From Mangrovimicrobium sp033283385 (GTDB lineage: Bacteria > Pseudomonadota > Gammaproteobacteria > Pseudomonadales > Halieaceae), in contig JAWMQQ010000002.1 of assembly GCA_033283385.1 (NCBI GenBank), forward strand, positions 496,001-560,000: a stretch of 64,000 nucleotides of DNA. The letters run 5' to 3'. The translations under genes and the position numbers were made by a program. Below are positions 26,581-35,630 of the stretch, one piece after another (position 1 is the stretch's first letter; every line of letters starts with the position of its first letter). The notes beneath the pieces are model-generated. The model ran no database searches. It was not told where the DNA came from and was given only the letters and a program-made list of their open reading frames with translations.

Positions 26581-28980
26581 GTGGCGAGTAAAACTGACAT
26601 CGTAGCCCTGAAATGGGTTGTCGGCCTGATGAACAAACAGGCCGAGAACGCGGAGGCGTCACTGGTTGAATTCAGCAACGACCCCTCGCAGAAGCGTCCG
26701 CTGCTGCAATGCATGTGGGCGGTGCACCAGATCACTTCCACCCTGCGCGCCCTCGGCATGCGCAAGGGCGAACTTCTCAGCCTGGAAATGGAGCGCAGCC
26801 TGAACTGCCTGTACAAGGACCAGGTTGCCGGCGAGCGCCGCAAACTCGCCATGGGCGGGCTGATGCAGGCGCTGAAAGTCCTGCCCGCCTACCTCGCCCA
26901 CGCCCAGAACGCCCGGGCGGATACCGGCCAGGGCCTGGAGCAGCACGTCAACGACCTGCGCCGCTACGTGGGCGAGCGCCCGCGTCCGCGCGCGTTCTTC
27001 TTCCACATGGATATCCCCGAGGGCGCCGGCATCACCGCCGGTGGCCAGTGCGCTCCCGACGATGAAGTGCGCAGCCGGGCCAACGTCATGCTGGCCCTGT
27101 ACCTCGAGATGGTGAAGATGGCGCTGCGCCGCAAGAATGTCGGCGAGAGCATGAAAACCGCGGCGCGGGTGGCCCGGCGCATGCAGAACCTTATGGCGGG
27201 CACGCTGCCCGAGCGCTACTGGATGACCCTGATCGGCATCTGCGAGGGTGTTGCCGGCGGGCTTATCGCGCCCGACGAGTGTATCGCGCAGATCTTCAAG
27301 TCCGGCGCATTCATGATCAAGCACGCCCGCGAGAAGGGCGCCCAGGTCGACCCGGCGGTCGACTACGATGCGCTGCAGCAGCAGATGCTGTTCTACATCG
27401 CCAGCTGCAAGGCGCGGCCGCTGCACATCGCGCGCATTCGCGACGTGTTCGGTATCGGCGACAACACCCTGGACGAGGCCAACCGCGGCCTGATCCACAC
27501 CGACGCACTGGTCACCGCGCTGTCCGCCGCGCTGGAGCAGCTCAACGCCGTGGTGGAAACCCTCAATTCCCAGGACCTGGCGCAGATCGGCCGCACCGGG
27601 GGTGCGGAGGTCAACCGCAAGGCTGTGGACGGCATCGAGGCCGCCAAGTACCGCCTGGAGGCCGCCGGCCAGTTCGCCCATGCGGATTCCCTGAGCAATG
27701 TCCAGGGCCGACTGGAGCGGGTCTATACCGGCGGTTACAAGGAGGCGCCGGAGCAGCTCAACCAGGCGATCAACGACATTATCCGCGGCATCGTCGACGT
27801 CAAGCTGGATATCGAGCACAAGCTGGAGCACGGCCTGTCGAGTTCCTTCTCCAGCCGCGATTTCGAGTTGCGCGAGAGCGTGGTCAGCGCGACCTTCAAT
27901 CACATGGGCCTGGTCGAGAACTACATGCACCAGATCCTGCGCCGCAAGTCGCTGGCCAGCGCACTGGCGCGCAAGCCCAACGACATGGAGTCCACCCTGC
28001 GACTGACGGTGGCGCTGAACCGCTACCTGAACAAGTCGGACCAGGGGCACGAGGCCCTGCGCAAGGCGGTAAGGGACGCCGACAACGGCGATCCGGACCT
28101 GGATCTGCTTTTCGACCTGGCCAAGGATTTCCTCAACGAGCAGGAGACCGTCGCCGACCGCAAGGCCATCGACCTGTCCCTCGGCCTGCTGTCGGAAATT
28201 GCCGGCGCGCTGGGCTTTGCCGGCATGGAGCGCGAGGCGAAGATCATCGACCGCTGCCACGCCTGGCTGGCCGCCGCCAGCAAGGCCGGCGAGGTGCGCG
28301 AGGACGATGCCTTCCGCTGTTTCGCCGAAGCCTTCGCCCAACTGGAACTGCACCTGCAGCGCTCCATCATCGACCCGCTGGACGACACCTCGCACATGCT
28401 GGCGATTGCCGAGCAGCGCGTCGGTGAACTGGAGGAGCTGGCCAAGGGCCTGTCCGCCGGTGCCGAGGTGGCACAGGGCAACTGGAGCGAAGAGCGCCAC
28501 TACGTGGAAGACGGCGACGTACCGCCCGAATTCCGCGAGGTATTCTTCGAGGAGTCCGAGGAAATCGTCGCGGAAATCTTCCGCCTCACCCCCGAGTGGG
28601 CCGCCAACACTGAGGACAAGGAAACCCTGCGGGAAATCCGCCGGCACTACCACACCTTCAAGGGCAACGGCCGCGCGGTGGGCGCGAACATTCTCGGCGA
28701 ACTGGGCTGGGCCGCGCAGGACATGCTCGACCGCGTCCTGGACGGCGACCTCGAGGTCACCGATTCCCTGGTGTCGCTGATGCAGGACGTGGTGCACGCG
28801 CTGCCCGAGCTTATCGCCTCCTACAAGGACGGCAGCAGCTTCAACGTACAGCGCGTGCGTGAGCTGACCGACCGCTGTTTCCGCCTGGCTGAGGGCGCGG
28901 GCGAGGATCTCACGCAGGGCATGCCGCAAATCGACGATACGGTGCGCAGCAACGCTGTCTCCGACGAACTGGGAAACTGA
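26581..28980 (+). CDS. Stand-alone Hpt protein corresponding to the N-terminal half of ChpA/PilL (FimL-like)
   Basis: From GTG 26581, placed 7 bases after GGAGG, it has 799 residues; the TTG at 26575 is too close to that site. Most of it is helical and resembles the N-terminal region shared by ChpA and FimL (ALKWVVGLMNKQAENAEASL at the start). A histidine phosphotransfer domain lies at about residues 645-745, with phosphorylatable H691 in HYHTFKGNGRAVGA. No kinase, ATPase or CheW domain is present. In Pseudomonas this portion and the kinase are one ChpA chain; here they are two genes, 39 bases apart. Confidence 0.85.
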   Translation: MASKTDIVALKWVVGLMNKQAENAEASLVEFSNDPSQKRPLLQCMWAVHQITSTLRALGMRKGELLSLEMERSLNCLYKDQVAGERRKLAMGGLMQALKVLPAYLAHAQNARADTGQGLEQHVNDLRRYVGERPRPRAFFFHMDIPEGAGITAGGQCAPDDEVRSRANVMLALYLEMVKMALRRKNVGESMKTAARVARRMQNLMAGTLPERYWMTLIGICEGVAGGLIAPDECIAQIFKSGAFMIKHAREKGAQVDPAVDYDALQQQMLFYIASCKARPLHIARIRDVFGIGDNTLDEANRGLIHTDALVTALSAALEQLNAVVETLNSQDLAQIGRTGGAEVNRKAVDGIEAAKYRLEAAGQFAHADSLSNVQGRLERVYTGGYKEAPEQLNQAINDIIRGIVDVKLDIEHKLEHGLSSSFSSRDFELRESVVSATFNHMGLVENYMHQILRRKSLASALARKPNDMESTLRLTVALNRYLNKSDQGHEALRKAVRDADNGDPDLDLLFDLAKDFLNEQETVADRKAIDLSLGLLSEIAGALGFAGMEREAKIIDRCHAWLAAASKAGEVREDDAFRCFAEAFAQLELHLQRSIIDPLDDTSHMLAIAEQRVGELEELAKGLSAGAEVAQGNWSEERHYVEDGDVPPEFREVFFEESEEIVAEIFRLTPEWAANTEDKETLREIRRHYHTFKGNGRAVGANILGELGWAAQDMLDRVLDGDLEVTDSLVSLMQDVVHALPELIASYKDGSSFNVQRVRELTDRCFRLAEGAGEDLTQGMPQIDDTVRSNAVSDELGN

Positions 28981-29019
28981 GCCTGCGGGCCAAACCCATG
29001 GGGTATATGGAGAGATAAC

Positions 29020-32000
29020 GTGCAGACCAAGAACGATCAAGTTGCCGGGTCGCAGGGCGCCGAAACCGAAGCCGCGGACACTCTCGACAGTTCCAAGGAG
29101 GCCACGCTGGAGTGGCTGATGGAGCTGGACCGGGACGACCCGGAGGAAAACGTATTCGTCGTCGACCGTCGCGGTGGATTCGACTTCTCCCTGAGCGCGC
29201 AGGAGGCCGCCGTGGCGGCGCGCCCGATGATGCGCGGTCGCGCCGATGCGGACGACCTGAGCACCTATGTCGAGGAAGAGATCGTCATGGGCGAGCCGGG
29301 CGCGCTCGACACCAGCGGCAAGGCGGATGAGGTTGCTGCCGCGCAGGAGCAGGAGGCCTTCGACAGCCTGATGGCCGTGGATTTCTCCCGCCAGTCCTCC
29401 GAGGAGGAGGGGCTGCTGCAGAACGTCGAGGACGGCATCGATATCCTCGGCCTTGAAGAAGACGATGATATTGGCGACCAGTACCTGGTGGTCAAGCGCG
29501 TCAAGAAGCCGGTGGCGGAACCCGCGCAGCCGGTCTCCGCGGAGGCGGAGGCTCCCGGGCAGTTGCCGGTAGCGGAAACCGGGCAGGTAGAGCCCGAGCC
29601 CGAAGGCGACACACCGCTGGTGGCCGAGGCAGCAGCGGAAGTGGAAGACGAACTGGAGTTCGAGGCGCCGCCGATGGCGGCCGAACAGGAGCCGCTCGCG
29701 GCTGAAGCGGAGTCCATCGAACTGGAAGCAGTCGGGCCGGAAGCCGTTGCACCCGGGACGGTCGAGCTCGAACCGATCGAGTTCGAGTCTGTTGCGCCGG
29801 CTGCCGCCGAAGAGGAATCCATCGAGCTGACAGCTGTCGACTTCGAGGATATCGAGCTGGAGGCCGTGGAGCCCGAGCCGGTCGAGGCAGCGCAGGAGCA
29901 TGAGTCGATCGAGCTGGAGGCCATCGAATTCGAATCGGTCGCGCCGCCCGCCGCCGAAACGGAAACCACCGAAGTCGCCGAAGCCACTGAAGCCGAGCCG
30001 GACTTCATGGAGCTGGCCGAGTCCGTGGACTCCGGTCCGCTGGAGCTGGCCGCCGCGCTGGGTGATGAGCTCGACGCCTCGCTGGAACCCCTGGAGGGAG
30101 AGGACGACTGGCTGGTGCCGGCTGCGCAGGACGGTGCTTTGGACGCTGCCGCGAATGCCGAAGAAGCCGACGACTTCGAATTCGGCGAACTGGACCTCAC
30201 CGCGGACGCGACCGGCGCTCGCGATGTCGACGACCTGCCGGACTATCACGAGGACTTCGCCGAACTCACCCGCGAAGGCGACCTGCTCACCGAGATTACC
30301 CCGCGTATCGCCGCGCTGATGGAAGAACTGCACACGGCCCTGGCCGCTCGCCTCGACGCGCTGGGCTGGGAAGCGGGTGCGGTGGCGGCGGAAGTCTCCA
30401 TCGCCCCGGACGCCGAATCTGCCAGGGAAGCCCGCGAGTCAGGCTACGAACTGGTCGGCGCCATCTGCAGCGAAACACCGGATTCCCTCGCCGGGCTGGA
30501 AGCCGGGCAAATGGACGCCATCTACCTGCGACTCTACCAGGCCGATAACGGTGAGAACCGCAACCGAATCTTCCACGAGGATCCGCCTGCCGCGGGCGAG
30601 GCCGCCAGCGATGCCAAAGCAGCGCAGACCGTCGCCACCGAGGCGCCCGCCACCGTTACCCGCAAGCTGCACCTGGTGGAAAGCCGCGTGTTCGACGAAG
30701 ACCTGCTGGCGGAGGACATCGACGCCCCGCTGGAAGCCGCGGATTCCGAATGGACTCCCGAGAGCGAGGAAATCGAGGCGATGTTCAGCGACATCGACAG
30801 CGATCCCTTCGAGGTCGAGTTCGACGCGCCGCCGCTGGAGGAACCCGGCGAGGAGCCTGCAGGCGAGGCGGCAGCCGCCGCGCAAGCGGAAGTCAGTTAC
30901 GATGAGCCCGAGCTGGCCGCCCCGGCCGCGGAAGCTGCGCTCGAAGAAGCTATGGCCGAGGAAGTCCTGGCCGAGGAAGCCCCGATCGACCAGGCCCCGG
31001 CAGAACCCGAGGGCAATGCCCTGGCTGCGGACCTGTCCTGGTGTATCCCCGAGGATATCGAGTTCAGCCGTTGCAGCCCCACCGGGGGTGAGATTTTCGC
31101 CGAGTTCCTGGACGCCTTTATCGAGGAGGGCTCCTCCGAGCTGGAAAAACTCGAGGACGCGATCCGTGCCTGGGAGGCGGACAGCGCCAACGCAGAGTGC
31201 CAGGCCGTGGTCGGCCGCGTGCTGCACACCATCAAGGGCATCGCCAAGGGTGTGGGACTGCACTACTACGGCACGCTGATCCACAATTTCGAGACCCTGC
31301 TGGAAAAAATGGACAGGCCCGCCGCCGGCGCCGACTCCAACTACTTCCGCGTGGTCAACGCCTGGCTGGATGCCGCGGTGCGCGGTGTCGAATTCGTACA
31401 GGCCGAACGCCAGGATATTCCCTGCGAACTTCCCTACCGCGACACGCCTGAAGCCGCAGCCCGGCAGGAAGTCGGCGAGGCCGGAGCAGCGGAGCAGCCC
31501 GAGGCGGCGGCGCCGGTTGCGCAGGCGACCGCCCCCGCGCCCGGCGATCCCGATGCGCCGGACGCGGCTTCCGACGAGGCACGCCGCAAGCAGGAAGACA
31601 AGAGACTCGCCGACGAGGGCGCTCGCGTACTCGCCGCGCAGCAATCCGTGCGGATCACCTCGGAGAAGCTGGACCTGTTGCTCAACCTGGCCAACCAGGC
31701 GCAGCAGCTCGGCGTGCGCACCACCCAGAGCGCCAACCGCACCAAGCGCGCCACCGCGGAATTGCAGGGCCGGCTGACTTCGATTCGCGCCCACCTGTCG
31801 GATATCGGTGGCGGACTGTTCAATGTGAGCGCGCGCGGCGGCAGTGCCGGCGGCGACCTGGACGCACTCGAGATGGACCGCTACTCGGAACTGCAGGAAG
31901 CGGCCAATATCCTGCGCGAGGGCATCGAGGATATCGCCGACCTGATCGACGTGGTGAGCCGCCACAACGGCCAGGCCGAGGCGCTGCTGAAGCAGCAGTC

Positions 32001-33456
32001 CACGGTCATCGGCTCCATCGGCTCCTCCATCCGCGCAGCGCGGGTGGTGCCGGTATCGCGCCTCACCCCGGGATTGCGCCGCCTGGTGCGTACGGTCAGC
32101 GCGGACCTCGGCAAGGAGGTCGCCTTCCGCGTCACCAACGAGGTGGGCACCCTGGACCGCGACGACTACGCGCGCTGCCAGACGATCCTGGAGCACATGG
32201 TGCGCAATGCGCTGGACCACGGCATCGAAAGTGCCGAAGACCGCAAGGCCGCCGGCAAGCCCAGCGTGGGCCAGATCACCCTGGACGTGCGCATGTCGGG
32301 CGCGGATTCGGTGATCGTGCTCTCCGACGACGGGCGCGGTATGGACCCGGCGAAGATTCGCCAGTCTGCGAAGGACAAGGGCATCGAGGCCGATATCGAC
32401 GGCATGTCCGACGAAGAAGCGCTGAAACTCATTTTCCACAAGGGCTTCTCCACCGCCTCGCAGCTGAGCCAGATCTCCGGCCGCGGCGTGGGCATGGATA
32501 TCGTCGCCAGCGAACTGCAGAAGATGGGCGGCGAAATCCGCATCGTTTCCGAAGTGGGCAAGGGCACGGCCTTCCACCTGCGCATCCCCAGCAACGTGGC
32601 GGTCAACGGCGCGCTGCTGGTCACTGCAGGCGAGAACTCCTACGCCATCCCGCTGGGTGGCCTGGTGGCCGTCGACGAATTGCCGGTGGATACCTTCTTC
32701 GGCGCGGTGGAGCGGCGCGAGAACCTGAACCTCGCCGGCCTGCAGTGCGAACCCGCCTACCTCGGCACCCTGTGCAAGAGCGGCAACCTGCCGGATCGCC
32801 AGACCTGGCGCAAGACCATCCCGGTGATCATCGCCGGCTCTGAATCCCGCTACATGGCCATCGCCGTGGACGACGTGGAGGAGGCGCTGGAACTGGTGGT
32901 GCGCTCCCTCGGTGCGCAGTTCGCCGCGGTGCCCGGTGTGGCCGGCGGTGCGACTACTGCCGACGGCGAAGCGGTAGTGGCGCTGGACCTGAACGTACTG
33001 GTGAACTGCTTCAGTGAGGAGCAGGGCATCGCCATCGAGCTGGTACAACCAGGCGAGGACAAACTGCTTGCCCTGGTGGTCGACGACTCGCGCACCCAGC
33101 GCATGGTCGCGACCAGCCAGCTGGAGTCCGTGGGGCTGGAAACCGCCACCGCGGAGAACGGGGCGGTGGCCATCGACTGGCTGAACACCACCGAGCGACT
33201 GCCGGATATCGTGCTGATGGACGTGGAAATGCCGGTGAAGGACGGCATCCAGGCCCTGCGCGAGATACGCAAATCGGCCCGTTTCAGCCACATCCCGGTG
33301 ATCATGATCACCTCGCGCACCGGCGTGAAACACCGCTCACTGGCGGAGGAGGCCGGCTGCAACGGTTACATGGGCAAGCCGTTCAACTTCCGCATGCTGA
33401 TGGGGCAGATCAACGAGCTGACCGGGCACCGGCTGGACCTGGAGCAACAGGGGTAG
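29020..33456 (+). CDS. CheA/ChpA-type hybrid histidine kinase with acidic linker, Hpt, ATPase, CheW and receiver domains
   Basis: A 1478-residue kinase starting at GTG 29020 after GGAGAG. Order: a short N-terminal region, a very acidic low-complexity linker (about residues 150-400) of repeated IELEAVE and IEFESVAP-like units, a folded segment about 410-520, another acidic stretch, an Hpt domain with H736 in LHTIKGIAKGVGL, the dimerisation helices near 870-930, the ATPase (N box RNALDHGIE, DDGRGMD, GRGVGMDIV), a CheW domain, and a receiver with D1401 in VLMDVEMP and YMGKPFN. It should pass phosphate from its own Hpt, and possibly the neighbouring Hpt protein, to the PilG-like receiver. All catalytic boxes are intact. 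Confidence 0.92.
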   Translation: MQTKNDQVAGSQGAETEAADTLDSSKEATLEWLMELDRDDPEENVFVVDRRGGFDFSLSAQEAAVAARPMMRGRADADDLSTYVEEEIVMGEPGALDTSGKADEVAAAQEQEAFDSLMAVDFSRQSSEEEGLLQNVEDGIDILGLEEDDDIGDQYLVVKRVKKPVAEPAQPVSAEAEAPGQLPVAETGQVEPEPEGDTPLVAEAAAEVEDELEFEAPPMAAEQEPLAAEAESIELEAVGPEAVAPGTVELEPIEFESVAPAAAEEESIELTAVDFEDIELEAVEPEPVEAAQEHESIELEAIEFESVAPPAAETETTEVAEATEAEPDFMELAESVDSGPLELAAALGDELDASLEPLEGEDDWLVPAAQDGALDAAANAEEADDFEFGELDLTADATGARDVDDLPDYHEDFAELTREGDLLTEITPRIAALMEELHTALAARLDALGWEAGAVAAEVSIAPDAESAREARESGYELVGAICSETPDSLAGLEAGQMDAIYLRLYQADNGENRNRIFHEDPPAAGEAASDAKAAQTVATEAPATVTRKLHLVESRVFDEDLLAEDIDAPLEAADSEWTPESEEIEAMFSDIDSDPFEVEFDAPPLEEPGEEPAGEAAAAAQAEVSYDEPELAAPAAEAALEEAMAEEVLAEEAPIDQAPAEPEGNALAADLSWCIPEDIEFSRCSPTGGEIFAEFLDAFIEEGSSELEKLEDAIRAWEADSANAECQAVVGRVLHTIKGIAKGVGLHYYGTLIHNFETLLEKMDRPAAGADSNYFRVVNAWLDAAVRGVEFVQAERQDIPCELPYRDTPEAAARQEVGEAGAAEQPEAAAPVAQATAPAPGDPDAPDAASDEARRKQEDKRLADEGARVLAAQQSVRITSEKLDLLLNLANQAQQLGVRTTQSANRTKRATAELQGRLTSIRAHLSDIGGGLFNVSARGGSAGGDLDALEMDRYSELQEAANILREGIEDIADLIDVVSRHNGQAEALLKQQSTVIGSIGSSIRAARVVPVSRLTPGLRRLVRTVSADLGKEVAFRVTNEVGTLDRDDYARCQTILEHMVRNALDHGIESAEDRKAAGKPSVGQITLDVRMSGADSVIVLSDDGRGMDPAKIRQSAKDKGIEADIDGMSDEEALKLIFHKGFSTASQLSQISGRGVGMDIVASELQKMGGEIRIVSEVGKGTAFHLRIPSNVAVNGALLVTAGENSYAIPLGGLVAVDELPVDTFFGAVERRENLNLAGLQCEPAYLGTLCKSGNLPDRQTWRKTIPVIIAGSESRYMAIAVDDVEEALELVVRSLGAQFAAVPGVAGGATTADGEAVVALDLNVLVNCFSEEQGIAIELVQPGEDKLLALVVDDSRTQRMVATSQLESVGLETATAENGAVAIDWLNTTERLPDIVLMDVEMPVKDGIQALREIRKSARFSHIPVIMITSRTGVKHRSLAEEAGCNGYMGKPFNFRMLMGQINELTGHRLDLEQQG

Positions 33457-33459
33457 GAA

Positions 33460-33912
33460 ATGTCTGACAAGGCACATCGCATGTGTGTATTCCTGCCCTG
33501 CCGGCAGGGTGAGGTCTGGGCCGTGCCGCAGAACAGCCTTGGCGAGATCGTCACGCTTGCGGCCCAGGGCGCTGCCGCCCCGGCGAGTATCGAGTGGCGC
33601 GGCCAGAGCGTGCCGGTAATCGATTTCGGTGGCGCGGATGGCGCCGCCTGGGTGGACGAAAAGAGCGCGACCGGGCTGGTCGCGGTTTTCCTCGGCATTC
33701 GCGGCCAGGCCTGCGATTACTGGGGACTGGCGCTGCGCGGTACCGGGCTCGGTGTGCGTCGCGTCGAGGACGAGGCCTGCGGCGACAGGCCGGACGCCCG
33801 CGGCGAACACGCGCTGGCGGCATTTGAATTCGAGGGGTGCATCTACCAGGTGCCCGACCTTCCAGCATTACAGGCCTTTGCCTGCCAGGAGGGGCGTGCG
33901 GCCACTGCGTAA
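33460..33912 (+). CDS. Second CheW-like protein (ChpC-like)
   Basis: A 150-residue protein 3 bases after the kinase. The pattern CVFLPCRQGEVWAVPQNSLGEIVTL, then IEWRGQSVPVIDF, fits the two half-barrels of a CheW-type domain, and its position matches chpC after chpA. Sequence identity to CheW is low, so the call relies on layout as much as motif. It likely brings a further receptor into the array. Confidence 0.65.
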   Translation: MSDKAHRMCVFLPCRQGEVWAVPQNSLGEIVTLAAQGAAAPASIEWRGQSVPVIDFGGADGAAWVDEKSATGLVAVFLGIRGQACDYWGLALRGTGLGVRRVEDEACGDRPDARGEHALAAFEFEGCIYQVPDLPALQAFACQEGRAATA

Positions 33913-33945
33913 AGCGGCTGGGCGTTACTCCGGGGAGATAGGAAA

Positions 33946-34341
33946 TTGCAACTGGACATGATTGTACAACGTATCGAAGAAGCCTTCGGCGAAGCCGTAC
34001 CCTTTACCTCCGAGCCGCTCGATGCCGGGGACCGCGACGTGCTGGCGCGCGTGTTTGGCGATGACGGCTATCACGAGTACCTGCAGGACCAGATCAACCG
34101 CCAGATCATTCGCGACTATCTCACCAACGCGGTGATGCTCGGCTTCATCGCCGAGAGCGATCTGGGTGAGCTCGGCGAGATCGCCCTCACGCCCGAGGGC
34201 CGGGCCTCGCTGTCCCTGCACATGCTGATGAGCTCCGTGGAACAGGCCAGGGAGCTGCTCGCATCCGGTATCCCCACCCGACTGACATTACTGGAAGTCG
34301 ATCCCAGCGCACCGCCGCACATCCATTTAGTCCAGAATTAA
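33946..34341 (+). CDS. Unknown small protein closing the Chp-like operon
   Basis: A 131-residue soluble protein of unknown family, starting at TTG 33946 behind CGGGGAGATAGGAAA; an ATG four codons in is an alternative. It looks mostly helical and acidic, with a YLQDQINRQIIRDYLTNAVML helix and a C-terminal ARELLASGIPTRLTLLEVDPS. It follows the ChpC-like gene by 33 bases on the same strand, so it belongs to the same transcript. The sequence becomes markedly AT-rich right after its stop. Confidence 0.7.
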   Translation: MQLDMIVQRIEEAFGEAVPFTSEPLDAGDRDVLARVFGDDGYHEYLQDQINRQIIRDYLTNAVMLGFIAESDLGELGEIALTPEGRASLSLHMLMSSVEQARELLASGIPTRLTLLEVDPSAPPHIHLVQN

Positions 34342-34457
34342 TTCTAAATTTTGGCAGTTACCCTTGGAATTGAGGGACCAATTCCTAAAAAACGGTAAAA
34401 AAATGGCCAATAAATACCAAATTTTAGAAATTGACCGAAATTTTGGCCTTGCAGGCA

Positions 34458-34486
34458 TTGCCGCAGATATAAACTCCACTTATAAC
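34458..34486 (+). promoter_or_regulatory. Strong predicted sigma-70 promoter
   Basis: TTGCCG at 34458-34463 and TATAAC at 34481-34486 are separated by exactly 17 bases, inside an AT-rich island (about 34343-34490) that stands out from the GC-rich surroundings. It would start transcription near 34493 and read into the 110-residue unknown gene. Confidence 0.6.
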
Positions 34487-34492
34487 TAAGAC

Positions 34493-34590
34493 CGTGCCAT
34501 CTCGCGATGGCAGGGGGACGGATAGGGCGCAGTGGAATGAGATGCCCGATATCCGGCAGCTTGGGAACATACCAGTGAGGGGAGTCAGCC
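34493..34590 (+). promoter_or_regulatory. Structured 5' leader of about 98 bases
   Basis: The predicted transcript begins with a perfect hairpin: GCCATC (34496-34501), loop TCGC, GATGGC (34506-34511). Further complementary runs GGGC (about 34524) and GCCC (about 34543) follow, and the ribosome site GAGGGGAG is at 34577-34584. I do not recognise a known riboswitch; in particular the c-di-GMP (GEMM) core is not present. The leader could stabilise the mRNA or act in post-transcriptional control. Confidence 0.4.
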
Positions 34591-34923
34591 ATGTTGACGA
34601 TAAAACCAACGGCGGTTTTAGGGGAAAATCCTGGGGGCGATCTGGAAGTATTCGCGGTGATTGACGGCAAGAAAGTCTTTCTCCCGCCCGAGGCGAACTA
34701 CGTGATGCAGGACCGTCGTGGCCTGTGGTACTACAGCACGCGCAAGCCGCGCCCGAAAGAAGGTGACTGGACGCCGAACAAGACCAGCATCTCGTGCAAG
34801 AGTGAAGGCGGTTTCGTGCGGGCTCTCAAGACCGACACCATCCTGCCCTGGCTCGATACCTGCCAGCGCACCGTGCGCATGATGTCAGGGGGCAATGCCG
34901 CCGAGCGCCGCCCGGCGGACTGA
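34591..34923 (+). CDS. Unknown 110-residue protein with strong promoter and ribosome site
   Basis: A small basic protein without signal peptide or membrane helix. It begins MLTIKPTAVLGENPGGDLEV and contains a Tyr/Trp/Lys-rich centre (GLWYYSTRKPRPKEGDWTP) and two Cys. No family is recognised. The promoter, long leader and strong ribosome site suggest good expression and separate regulation from the chemosensory operon upstream. Its stop is 9 bases from the stop of the convergent neighbour. Confidence 0.7.
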   Translation: MLTIKPTAVLGENPGGDLEVFAVIDGKKVFLPPEANYVMQDRRGLWYYSTRKPRPKEGDWTPNKTSISCKSEGGFVRALKTDTILPWLDTCQRTVRMMSGGNAAERRPAD

Positions 34924-34932
34924 TCCGGCTGG

Positions 34933-35469
34933 CTAGACGGCGACCGCGGGGTCGATTTCCGGCTCCGACGTCGCCAGCCAGTGATCCACTTCGGGTCGGC
35001 GTGCGACAAGAATATCCACCACGCGCGACTCCAGGTGACGATAGGCCTCCCGCCAGGAATCCACGTACATCAGCATGCTGCAGCGCTGCCTCAGGGGCAT
35101 GCTGTCCGGCAGGTTCAACGGATCCATCGGCCGGTTGCGAAACCCGGCATTCAATACCGCGGCAACCACCTCGTTGTCGCGGCTGTCCCGGAGTTCACCT
35201 TCAAATCGCCGCAGCGGCATGATCAGCTCGTCGCGGCCGGGAAAGCCGGTGTCGGTGATCACATTGTGAATCCATATCGGTAGCTGGGCGGCGATACGCG
35301 CCCGCGCTTCGGATTCGGGCATCTCCCACAGTGCGGTCTCGTAGCTGGGCAGTACACGGCGCAGCGTCAATTCGCTCCGGCTGCGGAAGCCCAGCGCATT
35401 GAACGCGTCCATTCTCGCCCCGACAAGGGCGACATGCGTCATCTGGAACTCGGACATCCGGGTATGCAC
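34933..35469 (-). CDS. Unknown 178-residue protein
   Basis: A soluble protein of unknown family on the minus strand. It is rich in Arg and Glu, with a conserved-looking LPIWIHNVITDTGFPGRDELI stretch and a C-terminal DILVARRPEVDHWLATSEPE. The ATG at 35469 is followed by a second in-frame ATG at codon 5. It is divergent from the GGDEF-EAL gene, with a 160-base gap between them that holds an inverted repeat. Confidence 0.65.
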   Translation of the reverse strand: MHTRMSEFQMTHVALVGARMDAFNALGFRSRSELTLRRVLPSYETALWEMPESEARARIAAQLPIWIHNVITDTGFPGRDELIMPLRRFEGELRDSRDNEVVAAVLNAGFRNRPMDPLNLPDSMPLRQRCSMLMYVDSWREAYRHLESRVVDILVARRPEVDHWLATSEPEIDPAVAV

Positions 35470-35474
35470 CTCAG

Positions 35475-35505
35475 TGTGATTTACCTTTAATGAAATTCAA
35501 TCACA
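35475..35505. promoter_or_regulatory. Inverted repeat in a divergent intergenic region
   Basis: TGTGATT (35475-35481) and AATCACA (35499-35505) are exact reverse complements, 17 bases apart, between the unknown 178-residue gene and the GGDEF-EAL gene. The half-sites look like CRP half-sites, but the spacing is not that of a single CRP dimer. It may be an operator; the window does encode a CRP-family regulator. Confidence 0.3.
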
Positions 35506-35630
35506 GGCGCGGATTTGCGCTCCAGCCCAAAGCATTGAAAAGTGCAGATTTGCGTGTCAGTTTTATGAGCTATGTCACATACTTAGGCTGGGGACAGCTT
35601 GGCGGGAACAGACCTGGGGCTAATTAGGTT

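Noticed and set aside
26659..30333. A 1224-residue open frame on the minus strand opposite the Hpt and CheA genes
   Set aside because: It is the mirror of a high-GC coding region, with composition typical of antisense frames and no domain signature. The plus-strand genes have clear motifs.
30439..33333. A 964-residue open frame on the minus strand opposite CheA
   Set aside because: It is the antisense shadow of the kinase and has no ribosome site or recognised domain.
34493..34590. Cyclic-di-GMP (GEMM) riboswitch
   Set aside because: The leader has a hairpin and GG-rich runs, but the conserved GEMM core and tetraloop receptor are not present.
35475..35505. Canonical CRP binding site
   Set aside because: The half-sites TGTGA and TCACA are present, but 21 bases separate them instead of 6, so a single CRP dimer could not bind both.
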